64,000 nt of DNA from CBDESN01 sp965242495 (GTDB lineage: Bacteria; Pseudomonadota; Alphaproteobacteria; MPNO01). The number at the start of each line of letters is the position of its first letter. The first letter of the stretch is position 1. Shown one piece after another: positions 1 to 8,122 of this stretch. A model generated the notes under the pieces. It saw nothing but the letters and a program-made list of their open reading frames with translations, ran no database searches and was not told the origin of the DNA. The stretch lies in NCBI GenBank assembly GCA_965242495.1, contig OZ251446.1:3720001-3784000 (forward strand). Direction: 5' to 3'. Made by a program: the position numbers and the translations under genes.

Positions 1-314
1 CCCCTTCGTCCCCACGGAAGCAGGAAGCGGGATACGAATATGGATTCCCGCTTTCGAGTGTGTGAAGAAACCCTTGGCGTATCCGCCTCGAGCCGATGGC
101 CTCCCTGGGACCGTCATTGCAACCCCCCTCGTCATTCCCGCGAAAGCGGGAATCCAGGGCGGGGAAGGACGGGTCCTTGGGCGTGCCTCGAGCCGACGCC
201 ACAGGCCCCCTCGTCTCCACGGAGGCGGGAGACGGGATCCGAACATGGATTCCCGCTTTCGCGGGAATGACGGATGGTTGGCGTATCCGCCTCGACCGCC
301 GCCCCCGCCCCGGC
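1..314. repeat. REP-like palindrome cluster 1 (BIME-like)
   Basis: Intergenic DNA built from a short palindrome (stem ATTCCCGC, loop GAAA or TTTC, flanked by GTC and CC). Complete copies lie near 131-157 and 245-272. Between them is a roughly 90-bp spacer with CCTCGAGCCGACG and CCACGGAGGCGGG blocks that recur at about 16.6, 32.1 and 34.4 kb. Near 42-70 half a palindrome is fused to GAGTGTGTGAAGAAACCC, which resembles the right end of the IS1182-like elements in this window. Translated, the repeats give the familiar spurious peptides with FPRKRES or HSRESGNP. I see no gene here. Confidence 0.85.
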
Positions 315-731
315 TCAGGCGGAGGCGGGGCCGGCGTCTTCCGTATCGGGTTGCGGGGCGGAGGCGGGATCCGGCGCCGGGGCGGGCTCGTCTCCGCCTC
401 CCGCGGCGCGGCGCAGCTCGCCGTCCGGCTCGCCCGGCCGGTCGCGGCGCACGGGATGGGCGTGCGCCCCGCGGTCCTCGGAGCCCTCGCCGTTCGCCGT
501 CATGATCCGGTAATAGTGCTCGGCGTGCTGGAAGTAGCTCTCGGCGGCGACGCGGTCGCCGGCCGACGTGGCGTCCCTGGCCAGGGCCAGATACTTCTCG
601 ACCACCTGCTGCGCGTTGCCGCGCACCTTGACCTCGGGTCCGTTGCTCTCGAACGTATGCGACCTCGGGTTGGGGGGTCTGCGGCCGTTCCCCCGCCCCC
701 GCAGGCGCCTCGGGTTGGGTCCTTGTCTCAT
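315..731 (-). CDS. DUF4167 domain-containing protein
   Basis: A 138-residue protein. Its basic N-terminus (MRQGPNPRRLRGRGNGRRPP) leads into a conserved block containing FESNGPEVKVRGNAQQVVEK and ending in YFQHAEHYYRI (about residues 27-75). That is the signature of DUF4167, a small alphaproteobacterial family of unknown function. The Arg/Gly-rich start suggests nucleic-acid or ribosome contact, which is inference. The C-terminal half is low-complexity Pro/Ala/Asp and probably disordered. It lies downstream of prmC with a gap of about 80 bp, as in many alphaproteobacteria. Its 3' end runs close to the palindromic repeat cluster. Confidence 0.85.
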   Translation of the reverse strand: MRQGPNPRRLRGRGNGRRPPNPRSHTFESNGPEVKVRGNAQQVVEKYLALARDATSAGDRVAAESYFQHAEHYYRIMTANGEGSEDRGAHAHPVRRDRPGEPDGELRRAAGGGDEPAPAPDPASAPQPDTEDAGPASA

Positions 732-809
732 GGGTCCTCGTTTTCCGTTGCTACCGCCGGTCGTCCTTTCGCCGGAGCCGATCCGCCCGCGGGGCCGCGA
801 CCGGCCCTC

Positions 810-1685
810 TCACCGTCCCCGGCCGGGCCGGGACCGCCGCAAGATCAGACAACGCGGAACGCCGGCAAGATCGTTGCGCAAACCCGCCCTGTCAAGACCC
901 GCCTCGGCCATGATGCGCGCCGCCGCCGGGGCCTGGCCGGCGCCGATCTCGACCGCCGCGGTCCCGCGCGCGGCGAGCCGGCGCGCGATCGCCGGCGCCA
1001 GGGCGCGAAAGGCGGCGAGACCGTCCGCCCCGCCGTCGAGGGCGATGCGCGGCTCGAACCGGGCCACTTCGGGGGCGAGCGCGGCGATGCCGCCCGACGG
1101 CAGATAGGGCGGGTTGGCGACGACCAGATCGAACGCGCCGCCGACGCAGGAATCCCAATCGCCGACGACGAACCGGGCGCGGGCGGCGAGACCGAGGGCG
1201 CGGGCGTTCCCGCGCGCCGTCGCCGCCGCCCGCGCGTCGACGTCGACGCCGACGCCGCAGGCGGCGGGCAGTTCGCGCAACAGCGCCAGCAGGAGGCAGC
1301 CGCTCCCGGTCCCGAGGTCGAGCAGGCGAAGCGGCGCGCGCCGGTCGTCCACGCGCCGCAGCGCCGCTTCGATCAGGGTCTCGCTGTCGGGCCGCGGATC
1401 GAGGACGTGGCGTCCGACCCGGAAGCGCAGGCTCCAGAACTCCCGATACCCCAGGAGGTGGGCCATCGGCTCGCGCGCCGCGCGCCGCGCCAGCAGGCGG
1501 TCGAACGAGTCGCGCGCAGCTTCGCCGAGCGGGCGTTCGGGCCAGCCGATCAGGGTCTCCTGCCCGACCCCGGCGGCGTGGGCGAGAAGCAGCCGCGCCT
1601 CGCGCCGCGCAGCCGGCGCCCCCGCGGCGCGCAGCCGGCGGGCGCCCCGGTCGAGCGCCGCCCCGACCGACGGCCCGCCGGTCAC
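810..1685 (-). CDS. prmC: Peptide chain release factor N5-glutamine methyltransferase PrmC
   Basis: A 291-residue class I SAM-dependent methyltransferase that methylates the glutamine of the GGQ motif in release factors, using SAM in the cytosol. Visible motifs are the helical N-terminal domain with HLLGYREFW, the SAM-binding loop LDLGTGSGCLL, and the catalytic NPPY tetrad in VVANPPYLPSG. The start is GTG overlapping the prfA stop as GTGA, so it should be translationally coupled to prfA, whose product is its substrate. Longer in-frame translation upstream is only prfA read in another frame. Confidence 0.93.
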   Translation of the reverse strand: MTGGPSVGAALDRGARRLRAAGAPAARREARLLLAHAAGVGQETLIGWPERPLGEAARDSFDRLLARRAAREPMAHLLGYREFWSLRFRVGRHVLDPRPDSETLIEAALRRVDDRRAPLRLLDLGTGSGCLLLALLRELPAACGVGVDVDARAAATARGNARALGLAARARFVVGDWDSCVGGAFDLVVANPPYLPSGGIAALAPEVARFEPRIALDGGADGLAAFRALAPAIARRLAARGTAAVEIGAGQAPAAARIMAEAGLDRAGLRNDLAGVPRCLILRRSRPGRGR

Positions 1686-2758
1686 GTCGCCTCGGCGAGC
1701 CGGCTCGCCCGGTCGTCGGCGGCCAGGGCGTCGATCAGCTCGTCGAGCGCCTCGCCGGCGAGCACTCGGTCGAGCTTGTGCAACGTCAGCCCGATCCGAT
1801 GGTCGGTGACGCGGCCCTGGGGGAAGTTGTAGGTGCGGATGCGCTCCGACCGGTCGCCGCTGCCGACCTGGCTGCGGCGGGCGGCGGCGCGCTCGGCGGC
1901 CTTGGCGGCGCGCTGGGCTTCGTAGAGCCGCGCCCGCAGGACCTTCATCGCCTTGGCGCGGTTCTTGTGCTGCGACTTCTCGTCCTGTTGCGAGACGACG
2001 ATGCCGGTCGGGAGGTGGGTGATGCGGACGGCGCTGTCGGTGGTGTTGACCGATTGGCCGCCGGGGCCGGACGACCGGAACACGTCGATCCTGAGGTCCT
2101 TGTCGTCGATGGCGACGTCGACCTCCTCGGCTTCGGGAAGCACGGCCACGGTCGCCGCCGAGGTGTGGATGCGGCCGCTCGACTCGGTCTCGGGGACGCG
2201 CTGCACGCGGTGCACGCCCGATTCGTATTTGAGGCGCGCGAAGACGCCGGCGCCGGCGATCTCGGCGACCGCCTCCTTGAAACCGCCGATGCCGGTCTCC
2301 GAGAGCTGCATCAGCTCGCAGCGCCAGCCGCGCAGCTCCGCGAACCGCTGATACATGCGGAACAGGTCGGCGGCGAACAACGCCGCTTCGCCGCCGCCGG
2401 TTCCGGCGCGGATCTCCAGGATCGCATTCCTCTCGTCGGCCGCGTCGCGCGGAAGCAGCAGCAGCGCGAGCCGCCGGTCGAGTTCGGCGACGGCCGGGCG
2501 CAGCTCGTCGCGCTCGCGCCCGGCGAGTTCGCGCATCTCGGCCTCGGCTTCGGGGTCGGCGAGGATCGATTCGAGGCCGGCGAGCTCGCTCTGCGCCTTC
2601 CGCAACGCCTGCGCGCAATCGACCACCGGCGCGAGCCCGGCGTATTCCTTCGACATCGAGGCGAACGACCGCGGGTCGGCCGGGGCGCCGGCCGACAACG
2701 CGGCGCCCAACTCCCGGTGCCGGGACAGCAGCCCGTCGAGCTTGTCCTCGAAGTTCAC
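1682..2758 (-). CDS. prfA: Peptide chain release factor 1 (RF1)
   Basis: A 358-residue RF1 that terminates translation at UAA and UAG. The GGQ motif (residues 233-235 in SSGPGGQSVNTT) triggers peptidyl-tRNA hydrolysis. The codon-recognition tripeptide is P-E-T (189-191, in RVPETESSGRIHTS) in the PxT form of RF1, not the SPF of RF2. The start is GTG (MNFEDKL), overlapping the hemA stop as GTGA. The 3' end overlaps prmC in the same way, so hemA, prfA and prmC form a coupled run. Length is normal for the family. Confidence 0.95.
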   Translation of the reverse strand: MNFEDKLDGLLSRHRELGAALSAGAPADPRSFASMSKEYAGLAPVVDCAQALRKAQSELAGLESILADPEAEAEMRELAGRERDELRPAVAELDRRLALLLLPRDAADERNAILEIRAGTGGGEAALFAADLFRMYQRFAELRGWRCELMQLSETGIGGFKEAVAEIAGAGVFARLKYESGVHRVQRVPETESSGRIHTSAATVAVLPEAEEVDVAIDDKDLRIDVFRSSGPGGQSVNTTDSAVRITHLPTGIVVSQQDEKSQHKNRAKAMKVLRARLYEAQRAAKAAERAAARRSQVGSGDRSERIRTYNFPQGRVTDHRIGLTLHKLDRVLAGEALDELIDALAADDRASRLAEAT

Positions 2759-4077
2759 GCCCCGCCCTCCCCGCCGGGCCCGGCCTCGTCGGGCCCGGCT
2801 TCGCCGTCGAGATCGAATAGTCGGCGCAACCACCGCTCGGCCGCAAGGCTCGATGCGCGGTCGGCCGCCGCGAGCTCGCCCAGGACGCAGGACGGGCGAT
2901 GGAGCAGCCGGGCGATCAGGCGGCGCGTCGCCTCGTCCGCCGGCGCGCCGCCGAGCTCGTCGAGGACCTCCGCGCGGACCGCCTCGAACCGGCTGCGCAG
3001 CGCCGCCACCGCGGGGGCCGCATCGCGCGCCGCCCGGCCGCGCAGATAGGATTCGACCTCCCGGTCGACGATCTCCTCCGCCGCCCGGGCCGCGGCCCCG
3101 CGCGCGGCCCGCCCGGTCTCGGCGATGCGCTCCAGGTCGTCCAGGTCGTAGACGAAGGCGCCGTCGAGCCGATGGACGCCGGGCTCGACGTCGGCCGGGA
3201 CCGCGGCGTCGATCAGCAGAATGGGCTTGCGGCGGCGCGCGTCGAGGGCGCGGTCCACCGAGTCGGCGGTCACGGCGAAGCGGCCGGTCCCCAGCGAGGC
3301 GACGACGACGTCGGCCCGCCGCAGAAGGGCCGGCAGCGTCCCGATCGGCGCGAAATGACATCCGAACCGCCGCGCCGCCCGCTCCGCCTGCGCCGCGACG
3401 CGGGCGGTGACGACCATCCGCCCCAGCCCCGCGGCGCGGGCCTGACCCGCGATCCACTCGCCCATGTCGCCGCCCAGGATCAACAGGCCGGCCGATTCGG
3501 AAAGATCGCCGTGGATCTCGCGCATCAGCTGGAGCGCGGCCGCGGCGAGCGAGACCGGCCGCCGGCCGATCCCGGTCTCGTTGCGGACGCGCCTGGCCGC
3601 GGCGTAGGACGCCTGAAGGACGGACTCGAGCTCCGGCCCGACCATGCCGACGTCCAGCGACAGCCGGTGGCTCGCCCGCACTTGCCCCGTGACCTGCGGT
3701 TCGCCGACCACCGGGCTGTCGAGCGACGATGCGACCCGGAACAGGTGGCGCACCGCCTCGGCGTCGGTCTTGTCGTAGAGCCGGCGGGCGATCTCGGCGG
3801 CGCGGGCCCCGCCGCGCCCGGCGAGCAGGCCGGCGATGGGGGCGCGCGCCGATCCGGGGTCGGGATGGGCGGCCAGCACCTCGATCCTGGCGCAGGTCGA
3901 CAGCAGCACGGCCTGGTCGAAGCCCGACGACCGCAGGCGTTCGAGGAAGGGGCGGAGGCCGGCCTCCTCGACGAACATGCGGTCGCGCAGCGCGGCGGGG
4001 ACGGAGCGGAAGTCCGCCCCGACGACGAGGGGCCGGGCCGGTCGGCCCTCCGCGCGCGCCGCGGGCTGCCGCCGCAT
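2755..4077 (-). CDS. hemA: Glutamyl-tRNA reductase
   Basis: A 440-residue NADPH-dependent enzyme that reduces glutamyl-tRNA to glutamate-1-semialdehyde, the first step of C5-pathway tetrapyrrole synthesis. The catalytic Cys is in LLSTCARIEVL (Cys62), the usual STCNRTE site with an Arg/Ile variant. A Rossmann segment follows (about 180-310; LILGGDMGEW, VVVASLGTGRF), then a C-terminal dimerisation helix region. Most alphaproteobacteria outside the Rhodobacterales and Rhizobiales use the C5 pathway, so this fits a Rhodospirillales-like host. The gene is 25 bp from hisS and overlaps prfA by 4 bp. Confidence 0.92.
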   Translation of the reverse strand: MRRQPAARAEGRPARPLVVGADFRSVPAALRDRMFVEEAGLRPFLERLRSSGFDQAVLLSTCARIEVLAAHPDPGSARAPIAGLLAGRGGARAAEIARRLYDKTDAEAVRHLFRVASSLDSPVVGEPQVTGQVRASHRLSLDVGMVGPELESVLQASYAAARRVRNETGIGRRPVSLAAAALQLMREIHGDLSESAGLLILGGDMGEWIAGQARAAGLGRMVVTARVAAQAERAARRFGCHFAPIGTLPALLRRADVVVASLGTGRFAVTADSVDRALDARRRKPILLIDAAVPADVEPGVHRLDGAFVYDLDDLERIAETGRAARGAAARAAEEIVDREVESYLRGRAARDAAPAVAALRSRFEAVRAEVLDELGGAPADEATRRLIARLLHRPSCVLGELAAADRASSLAAERWLRRLFDLDGEAGPDEAGPGGEGGA

Positions 4078-4102
4078 CCGCGCGGACGGCGCGCGCCGGC
4101 GG

Positions 4103-5347
4103 CTAGCCGCGGCCGGCGAGATGGTCCGCCAGCTCCGACAGGGCGATGCGCTCCTGCTCGCCGCTGTCGAGGTCGCGGACGGTGGCCGCCCCGGCCGCGA
4201 GCTCGTCTTCGCCCAGCAGCACCGCGGCGCGCGCGCGGATCCTGTCGGCGCGGCTCATCCGCCGCTTGAGGTTGCCGCGAAACGCGAGGTCCGCGGCGAC
4301 GCCGCGCCGCCGCAGCCGGTCCGTCAGCCGGAGCGCCTCGGTCTGCGCCGCCTCGCCCACCGGGACGACCGCGACGGGCCGCGCGGGCGGCGGCGGGTCG
4401 TCGGCCAGCATGGCCAGCCGCTCGACGCCGGCGGCCCATCCCACGCCGGCGGTCTCGGGGCCGCCCATGGCGGCGACCAGCCCGTCGTAGCGCCCGCCCG
4501 CCATGACGGCGCCCTGCGCGCCGATCTCCTCGGTGGTGAACTCGAACGCGGTGTGACAGTAGTAATCGAGGCCGCGCACCAGCCGCGGGTTCACCGTGAA
4601 GGCGACGCCGAGCGCGTCCAGGCCGCGCTTCACGGCGTCGAAGAACGCGGCCGACGCGGCGTCGAGGCTGTCGCCCAGCGGCGGCGCGGCGGCGATCGCC
4701 TCGCGGTCCTGCGGCTCCTTGGAATCGAGGATGCGGAGCGGGTTGCGCTCCAGCCGGCGCAGGCTTTCGGGCGACAGCTCGGCGCGGCGGCCCGTCAGAT
4801 AGGCCAGCAGCGTCTCGCGATAGGCGGCGCGGCTGGCGGCGTTGCCGAGCGTGTTGATCTCCAGCGCGGTCCGGTCGGCGACCCCGAGTTCGGCGAGGAT
4901 CGCGGCTCCGAGCGCGATCACCTCGACGTCGCCCTCGGGCTCCGGCGCGCCCAGCAGCTCGACGCCGATCTGGTGGAACTGGCGCAGCCGCCCCTTCTGC
5001 GGCCGTTCGTAGCGGAACATCGGCCCGCTATAGAAGAATTTGAGCGGCAGATGCTGGCTCAACCCGCCGGAGACGAGCGCCCGCGCGACCCCCGCCGTGC
5101 CTTCCGGCCGCAGCGTGATCCGGTCGCCGCCGCGGTCGGTGAAGCTGTACATCTCCTTGGTGACGATGTCGGACGTGTCGCCGAGGGTCCGGGTGAACAC
5201 GTCGGAGAACTCGAAGATCGGCGTCGCGATCTCGCCGTAGCCGTAGCGTTCGGCCAGATCGCGCGCGGTCGCGGCGATGCGGCGGTTGGCCCGGCTTTCG
5301 TCGGGCAACAGGTCGCGGGTGCCCCGCACGGGCTGCAATGACGTCAC
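4103..5347 (-). CDS. hisS: Histidyl-tRNA synthetase
   Basis: A 414-residue class II aminoacyl-tRNA synthetase that charges tRNA-His. It begins with the conserved LQPVRGTRDLLPDE. Motif 2 is FRYERPQKGRLRQFHQIGVE, and the histidine-specific signature is GLDYYCHTAFEF. Motif 3 lies in GWAAGVERLAML, and the C-terminal anticodon domain covers about 325-414. First gene of the hisS-hemA-prfA-prmC-DUF4167 run. A sigma70-like promoter sits about 30 bp upstream. Confidence 0.95.
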   Translation of the reverse strand: MTSLQPVRGTRDLLPDESRANRRIAATARDLAERYGYGEIATPIFEFSDVFTRTLGDTSDIVTKEMYSFTDRGGDRITLRPEGTAGVARALVSGGLSQHLPLKFFYSGPMFRYERPQKGRLRQFHQIGVELLGAPEPEGDVEVIALGAAILAELGVADRTALEINTLGNAASRAAYRETLLAYLTGRRAELSPESLRRLERNPLRILDSKEPQDREAIAAAPPLGDSLDAASAAFFDAVKRGLDALGVAFTVNPRLVRGLDYYCHTAFEFTTEEIGAQGAVMAGGRYDGLVAAMGGPETAGVGWAAGVERLAMLADDPPPPARPVAVVPVGEAAQTEALRLTDRLRRRGVAADLAFRGNLKRRMSRADRIRARAAVLLGEDELAAGAATVRDLDSGEQERIALSELADHLAGRG

Positions 5348-5376
5348 GACGAACCGACGGCGATGGTTTCGGCCAA

Positions 5377-5405
5377 GTTATACCCCCGCCGAACGCCGAC
5401 GCCAA
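5377..5405 (-). promoter_or_regulatory. Predicted sigma70-like promoter of hisS
   Basis: On the minus strand: TTGGCG (5405-5400), a 17-bp spacer, then TATAAC (5382-5377). Transcription would start about 25 nt before the hisS ATG. The hexamers match consensus well for a 70% GC genome. No operator-like symmetry was seen. Confidence 0.55.
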
Positions 5406-5468
5406 AACAGCGAGGCCCACGGCCTCCCCCGGCCCGTCATCGCACCCCCCTCCGTCATTCCCGCGAAA

Positions 5469-7048
5469 GAGCGTGTGAAGGAATCCTGGTGTTCGTTCGG
5501 GATAGGACCCTGCCGGTTCGGTGTGGCGGTCGTGCGGCGGCGGCGGGTTAGGGCGTTGCGTGGTGGGTTCGTCCGGCGCGGCGGCGGTCGTGCGCGGCGG
5601 CGGGTTTCAAGCCGCTCCCGGCATGGGTCGGGCAAGGGGCGGGGCGGCGGCAGGGCGGGTTGCGATGCTCATCCGGCCATACAGGCGAGCCGATGACCGC
5701 GCCACAGATTGTGCGCCAGAGCGTGCAGCAACGCCACCGCCCGCACCTTGGCAAGCCCGCGGACCACAAGGCGGCCCAATCCCCGTTGCTTGACGACGCC
5801 ATTGACCCCCTCGACCCTCATGCGACGACGATAGATCGTTTGCCCCGCCTCGCTCGCCATGCGCACGCGCCAAGCCTGCAACGCAACCGGTTCGCCGGCG
5901 CGCCCGCGTTCACGACGGCGCACGCTCTCGGCTTTCGCCGCCTGTTTCACCGGAGCCGGCGGCGTGTAAACCTCCACCCCCTTCCCACCCAACGCCAGCA
6001 CGTCCTTGCGCGCGCCATAGCGCGTATCCGCCAGCAAGCGCGCCGGGCGCGCGCCATAGCGCCGCTCGATCTGCTCAACCATCGAACCCGCCAAACCCGC
6101 GTCGTTGCGACGATCCGTCTCCTGGACCCCCACAATGACGTGACTATCGGTGCTCACCGCCAATTGGAGATTGTACCCCGCCCCCACACCGCCGTCGGCA
6201 AACCGCATCCGGCGCGCCTGCGCATCCGTCGTCGAGACCTTCGGCCCCGGCTTCTTCTTCTCCGCCTTCTTGTGCGTCCGAGACCGCCCCGCCTTCTCCG
6301 CGCGCAACGCCGCAAGCTGTTTCCGCGCCGCCGCAACCTTCTCCGCAAGCTCGCGTTCGGCCCGCGCCCGCGCCGCGCGAAGACGCCGCGACCCGGCCGC
6401 CGGATCGCTCGCCAACTCCGACCTCAGCGCCGCAACCCGTTCCCGCGCCGCCGCCTCGTAGCCCGACAAACCCCGCTCGCCGCGAAACGAACCCGAACCC
6501 GCGCTCGCTCGAACCTTCGTCCCGTCAACCGCCACCTCCTCCAAACTCACCATCCCCGACGCCACAAGCGCCGCAACCTGCTCGCTCAATAGACCATCCA
6601 GCACAGCCCCATGCCCACCCCGGAAATCGCTCAGACCATGGTAGTTCACTCGCACACCACCACACAGCCACCGATACGCCATGTCACTCTCGCACAGATG
6701 CGCAAGACGACGCGCCGAACCCACTCCCTCCAACGTCGCGTACAGCCACAACGCCAACAAAACCGCAGGGTCCGCCGCAGGCCGACCCGAACCATGCTCA
6801 CGAGAACCGATCCGCGCATATAACGCGCTCAGATCCATGCCCGACACGAAACCCCAAACCACTCGCGCCCGATGATCCGGCGCAAGCGTCCCATCCAAAT
6901 CCACCATCCGCCACTCCAACTGATGACGATCCGGGCGCATGCAGCGAGCACCTCCCAAAACCGACATAACAACCCTCCCACTCAAACCAACGAACAAACC
7001 CACAGAATCACGACCCATCCCAAACGCCAAGAGTTTCTTCACACGCTC
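5469..7048 (-). mobile_element. IS1182-like insertion sequence, copy 1 (1580 bp)
   Basis: Ends are defined by comparison with the second copy at 32531-34110; both are exactly 1580 bp. Terminal inverted repeats start GAGCGTGTGAAG and stay imperfectly similar for about 35 bp (both reach a GGGATRGG block). The element carries one transposase gene. About a dozen single-base differences separate the copies, so they are over 99% identical. The left flank ends GTCATTCCCGC+GAAA and the right flank begins TTTC+GCGGGAATGAC. Both flanks are therefore the same half of the palindromic repeat and the 4-bp flanks do not match, which indicates recombination after insertion. Confidence 0.85.
5669..6967 (-). 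CDS. IS1182-family (IS4/IS5-like DDE) transposase, copy 1
   Basis: A 432-residue DDE transposase. The N-terminal DUF772-like region contains DHRARVVWGFV and DPAVLLALWLYATLEGVGSA. A catalytic Asp is in VAVDGTKVRA, followed by a Lys/Arg-rich coiled segment. Then comes TDAQARRMR (IS1182 hallmark), YNLQLAVSTD, the second Asp region LLADTRYGA, and a C-terminal RMRVEGVNGVVKQRGLG carrying the Glu. The ATG at 6967 is chosen because GGGAGGG lies 5 nt upstream and inside the element. The reading frame continues outside the IS, so longer versions are artefacts. Intact and probably functional. Confidence 0.85.
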   Translation of the reverse strand: MSVLGGARCMRPDRHQLEWRMVDLDGTLAPDHRARVVWGFVSGMDLSALYARIGSREHGSGRPAADPAVLLALWLYATLEGVGSARRLAHLCESDMAYRWLCGGVRVNYHGLSDFRGGHGAVLDGLLSEQVAALVASGMVSLEEVAVDGTKVRASAGSGSFRGERGLSGYEAAARERVAALRSELASDPAAGSRRLRAARARAERELAEKVAAARKQLAALRAEKAGRSRTHKKAEKKKPGPKVSTTDAQARRMRFADGGVGAGYNLQLAVSTDSHVIVGVQETDRRNDAGLAGSMVEQIERRYGARPARLLADTRYGARKDVLALGGKGVEVYTPPAPVKQAAKAESVRRRERGRAGEPVALQAWRVRMASEAGQTIYRRRMRVEGVNGVVKQRGLGRLVVRGLAKVRAVALLHALAHNLWRGHRLACMAG

Positions 7049-7114
7049 TTTCGCGGGAATGACGGGGGGGGGGGGCGGGAAGGCCATCGGCTCGAGGCGA
7101 ATCCGCCAACAATT

Positions 7115-7140
7115 CGTCATTCCCGCGAAAGCGGGAATCC
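7115..7140. repeat. REP-like palindrome
   Basis: A complete copy of the GTC-ATTCCCGC-GAAA-GCGGGAAT-CC palindrome between IS copy 1 and the DMT exporter gene. A poly-G run of 12-13 bases (about 7065-7077) lies between it and the IS end, a likely polymerase-slippage site. Confidence 0.85.
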
Positions 7141-7192
7141 TTCAAACGGCGGTTGACGGGGGTTTGGCGGCGCGGTAAACGGGCGTCGTTCG

Positions 7193-8101
7193 GTGCCGAT
7201 CGGGCCATCCCCCATGATCCCGCCGGGCGGCTACCGCCCCGCCCTCGACAACCTGCGCGGCGTCGTCTGGATGCTGCTGGCTGTCACGTCGCTGACCGGC
7301 ATGTTCGTCATCGTCAAGCAGATGGCGACCGAACTGCCGATCTTCGTCGTCGCCTTCGCGCGCACGTCGGTGGCCCTGGTCCTGCTGGTGCCGTGGCTCG
7401 CCCGCGCCGGCGCCGCGGGGATCGCCACGCGGCGGATCAAGGGCCACCTGCTGCGGTCGGCGTTCGGCATCTGCTCCTTCGTCTGCGTGATCTACGCCCT
7501 GGAGCGGCTGTTGCTGGCCGACGCCATGGTGCTTTCCTTCACCTCGCCCTTCTGGTCGATCGCCATCTCGGCCCTGGCGTTGGGGGAGGCCGTGCGCCGC
7601 CATCGCGCGGCCGCGGCGGTCGCGGGCTTCGCCGGCGTGATCCTGATCGTCAAGCCGCAGGGCGGGGTGGACCCGGCGATGCTGATCGCCCTGGCGAGCG
7701 CGGTGCTGACGAGCTGCGCGATGATCGCGATGAAGTCGCTGTCGGCGACCGAGCCGCCCGATCGCATGGCGTTCTATTTCTTCCTGTTCGGGACGGCGAT
7801 CGTGGCCGGGCCCGCGGCCGCGACCTGGGAGACGCCGAGCTGGGCGCAGGCCGGCTGGCTGCTCGCCGCGGGGCTGCTGGGCGCGGTGGGCCAGGCCTGG
7901 CTGGCGCGGGCCTACGCCGCGGCGGAGGTCTCGGTCGTCGCCCCGTTCGACTTCGTGCGGCTGCCGCTCGCGGCCCTGTTCGGGTTCCTGGTCTTCGACG
8001 AGATCCCCGACGCCTGGACCGGGGCCGGGACGGCGATCATCGTCGCCGCCTCGCTGTTCATCGCCCGGCGCGAGGCCGGCGAGCGCAAGGCGGCGGCGTG
8101 A
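7193..8101 (+). CDS. EamA/DMT-superfamily transporter
   Basis: A 302-residue inner-membrane protein with about ten hydrophobic helices in two EamA repeats (about 20-150 and 160-290). Members export metabolites, but the substrate cannot be read from sequence. The second repeat carries the typical SVVAPFDFVRLPLAALFGF. The first in-frame start is GTG at 7193 (MPIGPSPM); an ATG seven codons later (7214) is equally plausible, and neither has a strong ribosome-binding site. It converges on prpC with 21 bp between stops. Not closely similar to the three DMT paralogues at 53.7-56.4 kb. Confidence 0.88.
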   Translation: MPIGPSPMIPPGGYRPALDNLRGVVWMLLAVTSLTGMFVIVKQMATELPIFVVAFARTSVALVLLVPWLARAGAAGIATRRIKGHLLRSAFGICSFVCVIYALERLLLADAMVLSFTSPFWSIAISALALGEAVRRHRAAAAVAGFAGVILIVKPQGGVDPAMLIALASAVLTSCAMIAMKSLSATEPPDRMAFYFFLFGTAIVAGPAAATWETPSWAQAGWLLAAGLLGAVGQAWLARAYAAAEVSVVAPFDFVRLPLAALFGFLVFDEIPDAWTGAGTAIIVAASLFIARREAGERKAAA

Positions 8102-8122
8102 GCCGGCGCGCCCCGCCCGGCG

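Noticed and set aside
62..505. Reading frames rich in FPRKRES, HSRESGNP and GFPLSRE over the repeat clusters
   Set aside because: They are translations of the REP palindromes and their spacers, appear in every frame and at every cluster, and lack start signals.
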